Of a DNA stretch of 12,096 nucleotides, positions 6,923 to 12,096 are shown in pieces. The translations under genes and the position numbers were made by a program. The stretch is from the NCBI GenBank assembly GCA_013331625.1, contig DUGC01000050.1:15880-27975 (forward strand), in the 5' to 3' direction. Within the stretch, counting starts at the first letter, position 1, and the number at the start of each line of letters is the position of its first letter. The stretch is from Candidatus Iainarchaeum sp. (GTDB lineage Archaea > Iainarchaeota > Iainarchaeia > Iainarchaeales > Iainarchaeaceae). The notes beneath the pieces are model-generated. The model was not told the DNA's origin, ran no database searches, and saw only the letters and a list, made by a program, of their open reading frames with translations.

Positions 6923-6961
6923 CCACCCACCATCCCGCATCGGTTTCCTAATGACTGCGCG

Positions 6962-6974
6962 ATAAAATATATTT
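6962..6974 (-). promoter_or_regulatory. TATA-box promoter for the rmlB unit
   Basis: In the 153-base gap upstream of rmlB the complement reads AAATATATTTTAT, a strong archaeal TATA-like element preceded by a purine-rich GGG that could be the BRE. Its centre lies about 28 nt before ATG 6940 and about 46 nt before ATG 6922. A start site near 6940 would leave a leader of about 18 nt with the GGTGGG site for the 6922 start. The rest of the gap holds the palindrome at 6981-6994 and nothing else I recognise. Confidence 0.6.
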
Positions 6975-6980
6975 CCCAAT

Positions 6981-6994
6981 ATTATTATAATAAT
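6981..6994. repeat. Perfect 14-bp AT palindrome next to the rmlB promoter
   Basis: ATTATTATAATAAT is identical to its own reverse complement and lies 7 bp upstream of the TATA-like box of rmlB. The position would suit an operator or activator site, but a simple AT sequence of this kind could arise by chance. Confidence 0.4.
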
Positions 6995-7075
6995 GCTTTC
7001 AGCTGCTTTCCTGGGAATTTTTTCTTATATGGCCAGCGGCCTGACAATCTGGACAAAATCAGGGATTGCCGTATT

Positions 7076-8041
7076 CTACAAAAGCAGCTTGCCAAATTTT
7101 ATGCTGCCAACAAGCCTGCTTGCCTTCACTGCAACGGCATAGCATATTCCCGCCGCTATAATAATCGCCGCATGCAGCGGGCCTTTGTTCTCAATGAAGA
7201 CTATGCCTCTAGGCGAACTCAAATTCATTTTTTTGCCCTTCTCCCACGTGCCTGTTGCAACCCGGAAATCCTGCAAAGGGTCGACCAAAAAGCGGTATTT
7301 TATGTGCAGGAAATCCTCGCACACTTTTGTAGGGTGCTTTTTGTAGAGCAGCACGTCATTTTGGTGGTATCTGAGCCGCTGCAGCACGTGCCTTGCAAGC
7401 GCAATGATCCCTTTTGGCCTTGCTTGGCGGTGGTCGTGGAAATACCCTGCCTTCACAAGCCTGAATTTATACCCGAGGTCCATGATCTTGAATGAAAGGT
7501 CGGTATCCTCCCTATAATAGCGGTACTGCTCGTCATACCCCCCGACCCTGTCCAAAAGCTCTTTTCGGAAACTGGTGGAAGTCCCACCGTAATAATCATA
7601 TGCGCTCACAATCCCGACATCGGGGGAATCAAACCCGTCCGCCATTTTTTGCAGCCAGTCCTTTTGCGCGATGCAGTCGTGGTCCATGTTCACCACGATT
7701 TGGTATTTTGCATTTTCAATCCCCCTGTTCCTTGCCCTGCAGACCCCGGAATTTGGCTGGTGGAAAACCTTCAGCCTGCTTTTCCCCTGTGCATAGCGTT
7801 CCAGAAATTCCCCTGTCCCGTCAGTGCTGCCGTCATTTACCACAATGACTTCATATCTGCCGTCAAAGTCCTGGCTGAGCAGCGAATCAAGAGTGCGCTT
7901 TAGCACTTTGCGGTTATTGTAGGTAGCAACTACAATGGATGCGCCCGAAGGCTCCTGAGGTGCTGCCGCCCCTGAATTAGTGCCGCCTGCAGCAATGCCC
8001 TGACTTTTGGCAAATCCCCTTGCCGCTTTTTCCCTCACCAT
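7076..8041 (-). CDS. Family 2 glycosyltransferase
   Basis: A 321-residue GT2 enzyme, probably extending the lipid-linked glycan at the cytoplasmic face. After an Ala/Gly-rich N-terminal stretch of about 33 residues, the fold starts at ASIVVATYNNRK (34-45), followed by YEVIVVNDGSTDGT (63-76), the metal-binding DHD (120-122) in VNMDHDC, RVGGYDEQYRYY and the REDTDLSFK segment (177-185) with the catalytic-base-type ED. Near the C-terminus, AAIIIAAGICYAVAV is a single hydrophobic segment that may hold the enzyme at the membrane. Its ATG overlaps the TGA of the upstream Alg13-like gene (ATGGTGA), indicating coupling with it. Most GT2 sugars cannot be predicted; the DHD variant of DxD is seen in the family. 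It is paralogous to the truncated GT2 at the left edge. Confidence 0.92.
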   Translation of the reverse strand: MVREKAARGFAKSQGIAAGGTNSGAAAPQEPSGASIVVATYNNRKVLKRTLDSLLSQDFDGRYEVIVVNDGSTDGTGEFLERYAQGKSRLKVFHQPNSGVCRARNRGIENAKYQIVVNMDHDCIAQKDWLQKMADGFDSPDVGIVSAYDYYGGTSTSFRKELLDRVGGYDEQYRYYREDTDLSFKIMDLGYKFRLVKAGYFHDHRQARPKGIIALARHVLQRLRYHQNDVLLYKKHPTKVCEDFLHIKYRFLVDPLQDFRVATGTWEKGKKMNLSSPRGIVFIENKGPLHAAIIIAAGICYAVAVKASRLVGSIKFGKLLL

Positions 8042-8730
8042 CCAAGCTCCCTTTTCACATAATCTGACAGCAGGTCACAGATGTTTCCGCGCGGCACTTT
8101 TGCAGGGTTGAAATCCGGGAGCTCGCAAAGCCTGTCCTCGATTTCGGCCGAGCTGAGGGCAACAAGGCCCATCCCTGTGTGCGATACCACATCACATATC
8201 TCAAGCTGGTGGTCGTTTGTGTGCTCGCCATATTCCTTTTTTCGCGGGACGCAGATCATCTTCTTGCCCATGTTCTTTGCAATGCCGATATTGCCTTCCC
8301 CTGCATGCGTGATGAATATATCGCACTCCCTTATGCGCTCATTGAACTCGCTGATAGGCAGGAACGGCGTGCATTGGTAGTTTTTTGGCATATATGTGCT
8401 AACGCCGCTTTGGGCAAAAACCCTGCCCGAAAGTTTTCCGGTCCCGGCCAGCCTGTCAACTTCGCGCAATAGCCGGTCAAACTGCTGGGGGTGGGTGCCG
8501 ACAGAAACAAATACTTTTTGCACTGCCTCCCTTTGCGCATTATTTTCCCCTTTTGCATTCACAAGTTCCTGCCGGAGTATTGCTGCCGCTTTTGCACCAG
8601 TTATGCTGATGCGATTTTTTTTGCCCTCTCCTTTTTCCGGTTTCATTTTCCCGCCATCCGTTCTTTTGCAGCTGCCATATTCCGGCCTGCATACGCAATT
8701 TTTTAAAACTCCATTTTCCGCATTCAGCAT
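8035..8730 (-). CDS. Alg13-like glycosyltransferase subunit (GT28 C-terminal type)
   Basis: Resembles Alg13, which supplies the donor-binding catalytic half of the two-subunit enzyme that adds the second GlcNAc to GlcNAc-PP-dolichol. The diagnostic segments are KVFVSVGTHPQQFDRLLREV (about residues 72-91; Alg13 has VFVTVGTT.FD.L) and IFITHAGEGNIGIAKNMGKKMICVPR (from about residue 138), the UDP-sugar site, followed by HQLEICDVV. The partner Alg14-like gene is directly upstream. About 70 residues precede the fold, rich in Lys/Gly and with no recognised domain. The ATG at 8730 lies about 27 nt from a TATA-like box, suiting leaderless initiation; ATG 8646 or GTG 8523 (about 162 residues, the normal family length) are alternatives. 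Bacterial PssE/CpsG-type enzymes share this architecture, so the sugar might not be GlcNAc. Confidence 0.87.
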   Translation of the reverse strand: MLNAENGVLKNCVCRPEYGSCKRTDGGKMKPEKGEGKKNRISITGAKAAAILRQELVNAKGENNAQREAVQKVFVSVGTHPQQFDRLLREVDRLAGTGKLSGRVFAQSGVSTYMPKNYQCTPFLPISEFNERIRECDIFITHAGEGNIGIAKNMGKKMICVPRKKEYGEHTNDHQLEICDVVSHTGMGLVALSSAEIEDRLCELPDFNPAKVPRGNICDLLSDYVKRELGW

Positions 8731-8746
8731 TTTTTTGCTTCAGCAA

Positions 8747-8762
8747 TTAATTTTTTTAAAAG
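8747..8762 (-). promoter_or_regulatory. Candidate TATA box upstream of the Alg13-like gene
   Basis: The complement reads CTTTTAAAAAAATTAA in the 60-base gap after the Alg14-like gene. The TTTTAAAA part is centred about 27 nt before ATG 8730, and no ribosome binding site precedes that ATG. This spacing fits an archaeal leaderless start, so the gene may be transcribed from here as well as by read-through. Confidence 0.45.
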
Positions 8763-8775
8763 TCCGTTCCAATTC

Positions 8776-8790
8776 CAAAGGCGGCCTTTG
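8776..8790 (-). terminator. Perfect inverted repeat directly after the Alg14-like stop codon
   Basis: CAAAGGC-C-GCCTTTG, 7-bp arms around one base (a practical 5-6 bp stem with a small loop), begins at the base after the TGA of the Alg14-like gene. It could mark an RNA 3' end or processing site. No T-run follows at once, though an A/T-rich tract comes about 15 bases later. Evidence for real termination is weak. Confidence 0.35.
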
Positions 8791-9243
8791 TCAAAAAATG
8801 CTCCCCCCGAAAATCCCTTTGGGGTAGTACTTTGAAAGTTCCTCCCACTGGTAGATGAAAAGGTCTGCAAAGGTGTATGCGATCCTTGCGCTGACGCCCG
8901 GCTTGAGGGGGCGGCAGAAGCTTTCAATGAAAATGACTTTTATCCCCAGCAGCTTTGCGGCAACGCATGCAAGAAGGCCCACATCGGCGCCTGTTGAAAT
9001 GATGATATCGGGCTTTTCCTCCCGCAATATTTTGATGCACTCCGCAAAGCTCTTTGCGGCAGTAAACGGGTTTCTTGCAGGCAGGGTGGCAAACCTCACT
9101 TTTTCCTTCTGCCCAAGGCTCATTGTGTCAGGCCGCTCAAAGGTGAGGAAAAAGTGGTCGTACCCTGAATAAAATTCGCTAAGCTGCATCATTTCCGTAA
9201 GGTGCCCGCCGGCAGAGCAAGCAAGGCAGATTTTGTGTCCCAT
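8791..9243 (-). CDS. Alg14-like glycosyltransferase subunit
   Basis: A 150-residue homologue of Alg14, which binds the lipid-linked acceptor and recruits Alg13 to the membrane. The N-terminus MGHKICLACSAGGHLTEMMQ carries the family hallmark CSxGGHLTEM. Further typical segments are FLTFERPDT, LPARNPFTA, KPDIIISTGADVGLLACVAAK and VIFIESFCR..PG.SARIAY, ending in LFIYQWEEL..YYPKGIFGGSIF. There is no N-terminal membrane anchor of the kind seen in eukaryotic Alg14, as in the short bacterial homologues. The longer reading frame beginning at 9291 overlaps the divergent aglB region and lacks support; ATG 9243 has a TATA-like box about 28 nt upstream and no ribosome binding site, fitting leaderless initiation. 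It is the first gene of the leftward unit and sits next to its Alg13-like partner. Confidence 0.88.
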   Translation of the reverse strand: MGHKICLACSAGGHLTEMMQLSEFYSGYDHFFLTFERPDTMSLGQKEKVRFATLPARNPFTAAKSFAECIKILREEKPDIIISTGADVGLLACVAAKLLGIKVIFIESFCRPLKPGVSARIAYTFADLFIYQWEELSKYYPKGIFGGSIF

Positions 9244-9266
9244 CACATTACTAGACCCATGCGGAG

Positions 9267-9280
9267 CATTAAAACTTTTT
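9267..9280 (-). promoter_or_regulatory. Candidate TATA box, leftward promoter for the Alg14-like gene
   Basis: The complement reads AAAAAGTTTTAATG. The TTTTAAT core is centred about 28 nt before ATG 9243, the spacing expected if transcription starts at or next to the ATG. It forms one half of a divergent promoter region with aglB. Confidence 0.5.
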
Positions 9281-9327
9281 GGTGCCGCCAAAATCCGCCT
9301 TTAGCGTATTACTTGCCAAAAATTCGT

Positions 9328-9337
9328 GCTTAAAAAC
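9328..9337 (+). promoter_or_regulatory. Candidate TATA box, rightward promoter for aglB
   Basis: GCTTAAAAAC is centred about 27 nt before ATG 9360. The bases just before the ATG (CCTGAATTTAATAGTA) hold no ribosome binding site. Together these suggest a leaderless mRNA. Confidence 0.55.
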
Positions 9338-9359
9338 CTTACTCCTGAATTTAATAGTA

Positions 9360-11276
9360 ATGATAGAGCGCGCAAAGGCATACATTTCAGGCCACAAAAC
9401 CGAGCTTTTCTTCGTCCTGCTGGTATTCCTTTTGGGGTTTGGGATAAGGGCCCAGCTTATGGTCCACCCTTTAATGTTCGAGTTTGACTCGTATTTCCAT
9501 GCAAGGATCGGAGAATATGTTGTGCAAAACATGTCGGTCCCCGCGCAAGACCCGCTTGCATACTACCAAGTGCCCGGAGGGGCAGGACTTCCTGCCAATG
9601 ATTTTTTCTGGTTTTTTACCGCAATACTGTTCAAAATAGCGACACTTTTTAGCCCTTATAACAAGGACTTGTGGATAATTGCAGTAAAGATCTTTCCCGC
9701 TCTCTTTGGGGCCCTGACATCTGCTGCAATGTACTACCTTGGCAAGGAGATGTATGGCAAAAAGGCAGGGCTCACGATGGCTGTGTTTGCTGCAGTGGTG
9801 CCGGCATTCGTGTACAGGACCATGACGGGCTTTTTCGAGGATGACTCGCTGGGCTTTTTGTGGATGATCGTCGGCCTTGTGTTCTTCGTGCGCTCGGTGA
9901 AAATGGCAAAATTCGACCGCCAGACACTTATCAACGCAGTGGCCGCAGGCATCTTCTTTTTCCTCATGGCATGGACCTGGCAGATGTTTTTGCTCGTGCC
10001 CCTGATTTTAATTGCATGGTTTGGATGCACAATGCTGCTCATGTGGTTTAGGCAGGAGGGTGGAGTAAATTTCATTTCAATTGCAAAGAACTTTGCGATC
10101 TGCTTTGCACTCTTTGCAGTCCTGACTACAGCAGCAACAGGCACCGGCTGGATTGAAACAACTACCGGCTATGTCACGAGCTATCTGCCTGTAACTCCTG
10201 CAAACGTTGACCGGATACAAACACCTGGCGGGGATGGAACAAGCGTATACTCGGTATCTGTTGGTGAAGAGCAGAAGGGCTTTCCGTTCTGGGGCAATAA
10301 ATACAGCGCCCTTATTGTGTTCCCGGTCCTTGCGCTGCTCATTTTTATCCCGTACAGGCTTTTGCGCAAAAAAAACGATTATGTCACCTTCATCCTCCTG
10401 TTCTGGATTGTAATCACAATGTTCATGGCATTCATAAGGCTCAAGTTCACATACACGCTCGGGCTTCCTGTCGCCGCGGCTGCAGGAATAGTCGTCTCAG
10501 AGCTTTTGGATTGGATCGGGGAGAGGCAGGCATTTGAAAAGAAAGCGATTGCATTTTCACTAGGCTTCATGTTCCTTGTGGGCATCGCCGCGGGGATGTT
10601 TTTCGTCCCGACCAACACGCCCCATATAGAGCTCAATACCGGCTGGAAAGACACGCTATATTGGCTGCGTGACAATACGCCACAGGATTCAAAACTGTTC
10701 AACTGGTGGGATGAGGGGCACTGGATAGGCTTCATTGCAGAAAGGGCGGCGAGCACCGACAACAGGAACTATATATTCAAGGCAAATTCGGATTATGCAA
10801 AATTCATACTGGCCACAAGCGAGGAAGAGGCTTATAACATTGTGAAGGACTACAATGCAGATTATGTGCTTGTGGGCGAGGATCTCATAGGCAAAATGGG
10901 TTCTTTGGGGCTTTATGCCTACAACACGACCAAAATACAAGACCCGCGCCTCAACCAGCAGGCAATTGCCATACCCTGTGCTTCCTACCGCGACAGCCTC
11001 AAGCAGCAGGACTATGTTCAGTGCGGGGGCAACCAGCTTTCAAAGGCAGAATATTTCAGCCTGCCGAGCGCACACATAGATGAGCCCAACCAGTTCATTG
11101 ACCAGCGCACAAGGGCATTCATATACCGCAATGAGGAGGGCAGCAAGCTTTTTGTGATGAACAAGCCTGCAAATGACACGTTCGTGACCCGCTTGTTCCT
11201 TGACACTAAAAACTTAACGCATTTCAAGCTCGTGCATTCCGACCGCGAAGTGCGTGTGTTTGAAATCATCAAGTGA
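9360..11276 (+). CDS. aglB: AglB/STT3-type oligosaccharyltransferase
   Basis: Transfers the lipid-linked oligosaccharide to Asn in N-x-S/T sequons on the outer membrane face. The 638 residues comprise an N-terminal multi-pass domain (about residues 15-415, many hydrophobic segments such as FFVLLVFLLGFG) and a soluble C-terminal domain. Catalytic features: Asp43 in EFDSYFHAR (first acidic motif), FFEDDSLGF (159-166, second acidic motif), a Ser/Val-rich SVYSVSVGEE stretch (295-304) in the place of the TIxE/SVSE loop, and RLKFTY before the last helices. The sequon-binding motif is WWDEG (449-453), not the usual WWDYG. KMGSLGLYA (512-520) sits where the DK/MI-type helix is expected. Length matches short AglB forms. 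A frame extension to 9279 is rejected because ATG 9360 has a correctly spaced TATA-like box. The GPT-like gene follows 14 bases later. Confidence 0.95.
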   Translation: MIERAKAYISGHKTELFFVLLVFLLGFGIRAQLMVHPLMFEFDSYFHARIGEYVVQNMSVPAQDPLAYYQVPGGAGLPANDFFWFFTAILFKIATLFSPYNKDLWIIAVKIFPALFGALTSAAMYYLGKEMYGKKAGLTMAVFAAVVPAFVYRTMTGFFEDDSLGFLWMIVGLVFFVRSVKMAKFDRQTLINAVAAGIFFFLMAWTWQMFLLVPLILIAWFGCTMLLMWFRQEGGVNFISIAKNFAICFALFAVLTTAATGTGWIETTTGYVTSYLPVTPANVDRIQTPGGDGTSVYSVSVGEEQKGFPFWGNKYSALIVFPVLALLIFIPYRLLRKKNDYVTFILLFWIVITMFMAFIRLKFTYTLGLPVAAAAGIVVSELLDWIGERQAFEKKAIAFSLGFMFLVGIAAGMFFVPTNTPHIELNTGWKDTLYWLRDNTPQDSKLFNWWDEGHWIGFIAERAASTDNRNYIFKANSDYAKFILATSEEEAYNIVKDYNADYVLVGEDLIGKMGSLGLYAYNTTKIQDPRLNQQAIAIPCASYRDSLKQQDYVQCGGNQLSKAEYFSLPSAHIDEPNQFIDQRTRAFIYRNEEGSKLFVMNKPANDTFVTRLFLDTKNLTHFKLVHSDREVRVFEIIK

Positions 11277-11290
11277 ACTGAAGGGAAAAA

Positions 11291-12096
11291 ATGGTATTTT
11301 CGCTCTCGCTTGCAGCAGTATTCCTGTCCTCATTTATCCTCACTTTCCTCGTAACGCCGGTCCTGATCCGCAAAATGGCAAAGCGCGGAATTGTCGGCAA
11401 AGACATGAATAAATATGAAAAGCCCGGGATAGCTGAGCTTGGGGGGGTATCGCCGCTTTTGGGGATATCCCTTGGGATCATTGTTGCAATATTCATCTCA
11501 ACTTACATAGGGGGGCTTGATGTAAACCTCACATTGCTTTTCGCATCATTCCTCACGATCCTGCTGGTGGGTTTTATAGGTGTCATTGACGACCTTATCG
11601 GCTGGAAGAAAGGCATAAGGCAGTGGCAGCATGCGCTCTTTCCAGTATTTGCGGCGCTGCCCCTCATGGCAGTGCAGGCAGGGACGGACATTGTTATCCT
11701 CCCATTCCTTGGGGCGGCTTCGCTTGGCGTGCTTTATTCACTTATCATAGTGCCTCTTGGCATCACCGGCTCGAGCAATGCGTTCAACATGCTTGCAGGG
11801 TTCAACGGCCTTGAAGCGGGCCTTGGGATAATCCTGATTGGGACCCTCTCGCTCATAGCATTCCTGACCGGCAGGACGGAAGCCCTTATCCTTGGGGCCG
11901 CAATCCTTGGGGCGCTCATTGCATTCCTGCGCTACAACTGGTTTCCCGCAAAAGTGTTCGGAGGGGATTCGCTAACTTTAATGATAGGTGCAAGCGTAGC
12001 TACAATATCGATTGTCGGCAACATGGAAAAGGTTGGCATCAGCCTGATCGCGCTGCACTGGGCAGAACTTGCATTCAAGGCAAAGCACAAGTTCCA
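11291..12096 (+). CDS. Polyprenyl-phosphate GlcNAc-1-phosphate transferase (Alg7/GPT/AglH-like), 3' end cut by window edge
   Basis: Multi-pass membrane enzyme that starts lipid-linked glycan synthesis by moving a (N-acetyl)hexosamine-1-phosphate from UDP-sugar to the polyprenyl or dolichyl phosphate carrier. The 268 visible residues show the family landmarks: GVIDDLIGWKKGIRQWQ (97-113, the DD metal/catalytic pair), the SNAFNMLAGFNGLEAG loop (162-177), and FGGDSLTL (223-230). HWAELAFKAKHKF at the end resembles the HxxE...K.R.KF segment of eukaryotic Alg7 more than the HxH of bacterial MraY/WecA. LAGFNGLE rather than DGxNGL also points to the Alg7/AglH side. ATG 11291 has GAAGGG 5 nt upstream and follows the aglB stop by 14 bases, so the two form an operon. 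The reading frame is open at the window end; only a short C-terminal part should be missing. Confidence 0.92.
   Translation, partial: MVFSLSLAAVFLSSFILTFLVTPVLIRKMAKRGIVGKDMNKYEKPGIAELGGVSPLLGISLGIIVAIFISTYIGGLDVNLTLLFASFLTILLVGFIGVIDDLIGWKKGIRQWQHALFPVFAALPLMAVQAGTDIVILPFLGAASLGVLYSLIIVPLGITGSSNAFNMLAGFNGLEAGLGIILIGTLSLIAFLTGRTEALILGAAILGALIAFLRYNWFPAKVFGGDSLTLMIGASVATISIVGNMEKVGISLIALHWAELAFKAKHKF

Noticed and set aside
6923..6979. rmlB start at TTG 6979
   Set aside because: The codon lies at the upstream edge of the TATA-like element, and the added residues are not part of the Rossmann start; ATG 6922 is preceded by GGTGGG.
9279..9359. Upstream extension of aglB to 9279 and of the Alg14-like gene to 9291
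   Set aside because: The two extensions overlap head to head and cover the divergent TATA-like boxes. The downstream ATGs at 9360 and 9243 give normal family N-termini.
9734..10144. Minus-strand 136-codon frame inside aglB
   Set aside because: Antisense to membrane segments of AglB; low-complexity translation with no recognisable domain.
1..12096. CRISPR array, tRNA, rRNA or insertion sequence
   Set aside because: I saw no regularly spaced direct repeats, no cloverleaf-like sequence, no rRNA signature and no transposase motif.

Overview
The window looks like part of an archaeal chromosome, possibly from an uncultivated small-genome (DPANN-like) lineage. The archaeal signs are an AglB/STT3-type oligosaccharyltransferase, an Alg7-like polyprenyl-phosphate GlcNAc-1-P transferase, TATA-like boxes about 27 nt upstream of ATGs that have no Shine-Dalgarno (leaderless start pattern), GGTG-type ribosome binding sites inside operons, and a large LAGLIDADG intein. 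The lineage is inference; no rRNA or marker gene is present. Coding density is high and no gene-free stretch exceeds about 150 bases. I see no tRNA, rRNA, CRISPR or insertion sequence.

The region is a surface-glycan / N-glycosylation locus built around a divergent promoter at about 9244-9359. Rightward lie the oligosaccharyltransferase aglB (9360-11276) and, 14 bases later, an Alg7/AglH-like GPT gene that runs off the right edge. Leftward, on the minus strand, are an Alg14-like gene, an Alg13-like gene and a family 2 glycosyltransferase (GT2); then dTDP-glucose 4,6-dehydratase (RmlB), a short-form RmlA and a methyltransferase; then a cobalamin-binding radical SAM protein interrupted by a 530-residue intein, a second methyltransferase, and a second GT2 that runs off the left edge. 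Candidate promoters before rmlB, rmlA and the radical SAM gene suggest several transcription units.

Read together, the GPT-like enzyme would load the first amino-sugar phosphate onto a lipid carrier, the Alg14/Alg13-like pair would add the second sugar, the GT2 enzymes would extend the chain, RmlA/RmlB would supply a dTDP-4-keto-6-deoxy sugar, the methyltransferases and the radical SAM enzyme would decorate or remodel a sugar, and AglB would transfer the finished glycan to Asn on exported proteins. Only the family assignments are visible; the order of steps and the substrates are inference.

The most unusual element is the radical SAM gene. Its intein sits exactly at the third iron-sulfur cysteine of the CxxxCxxC motif, so splicing must restore a catalytic ligand. 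The intein carries an apparently intact two-motif LAGLIDADG endonuclease plus a winged-helix DNA-binding module, and it is clearly more AT-rich than its host gene. The host protein most resembles the HpnJ family known from bacterial hopanoid clusters, which is unexpected in an archaeal glycosylation locus.
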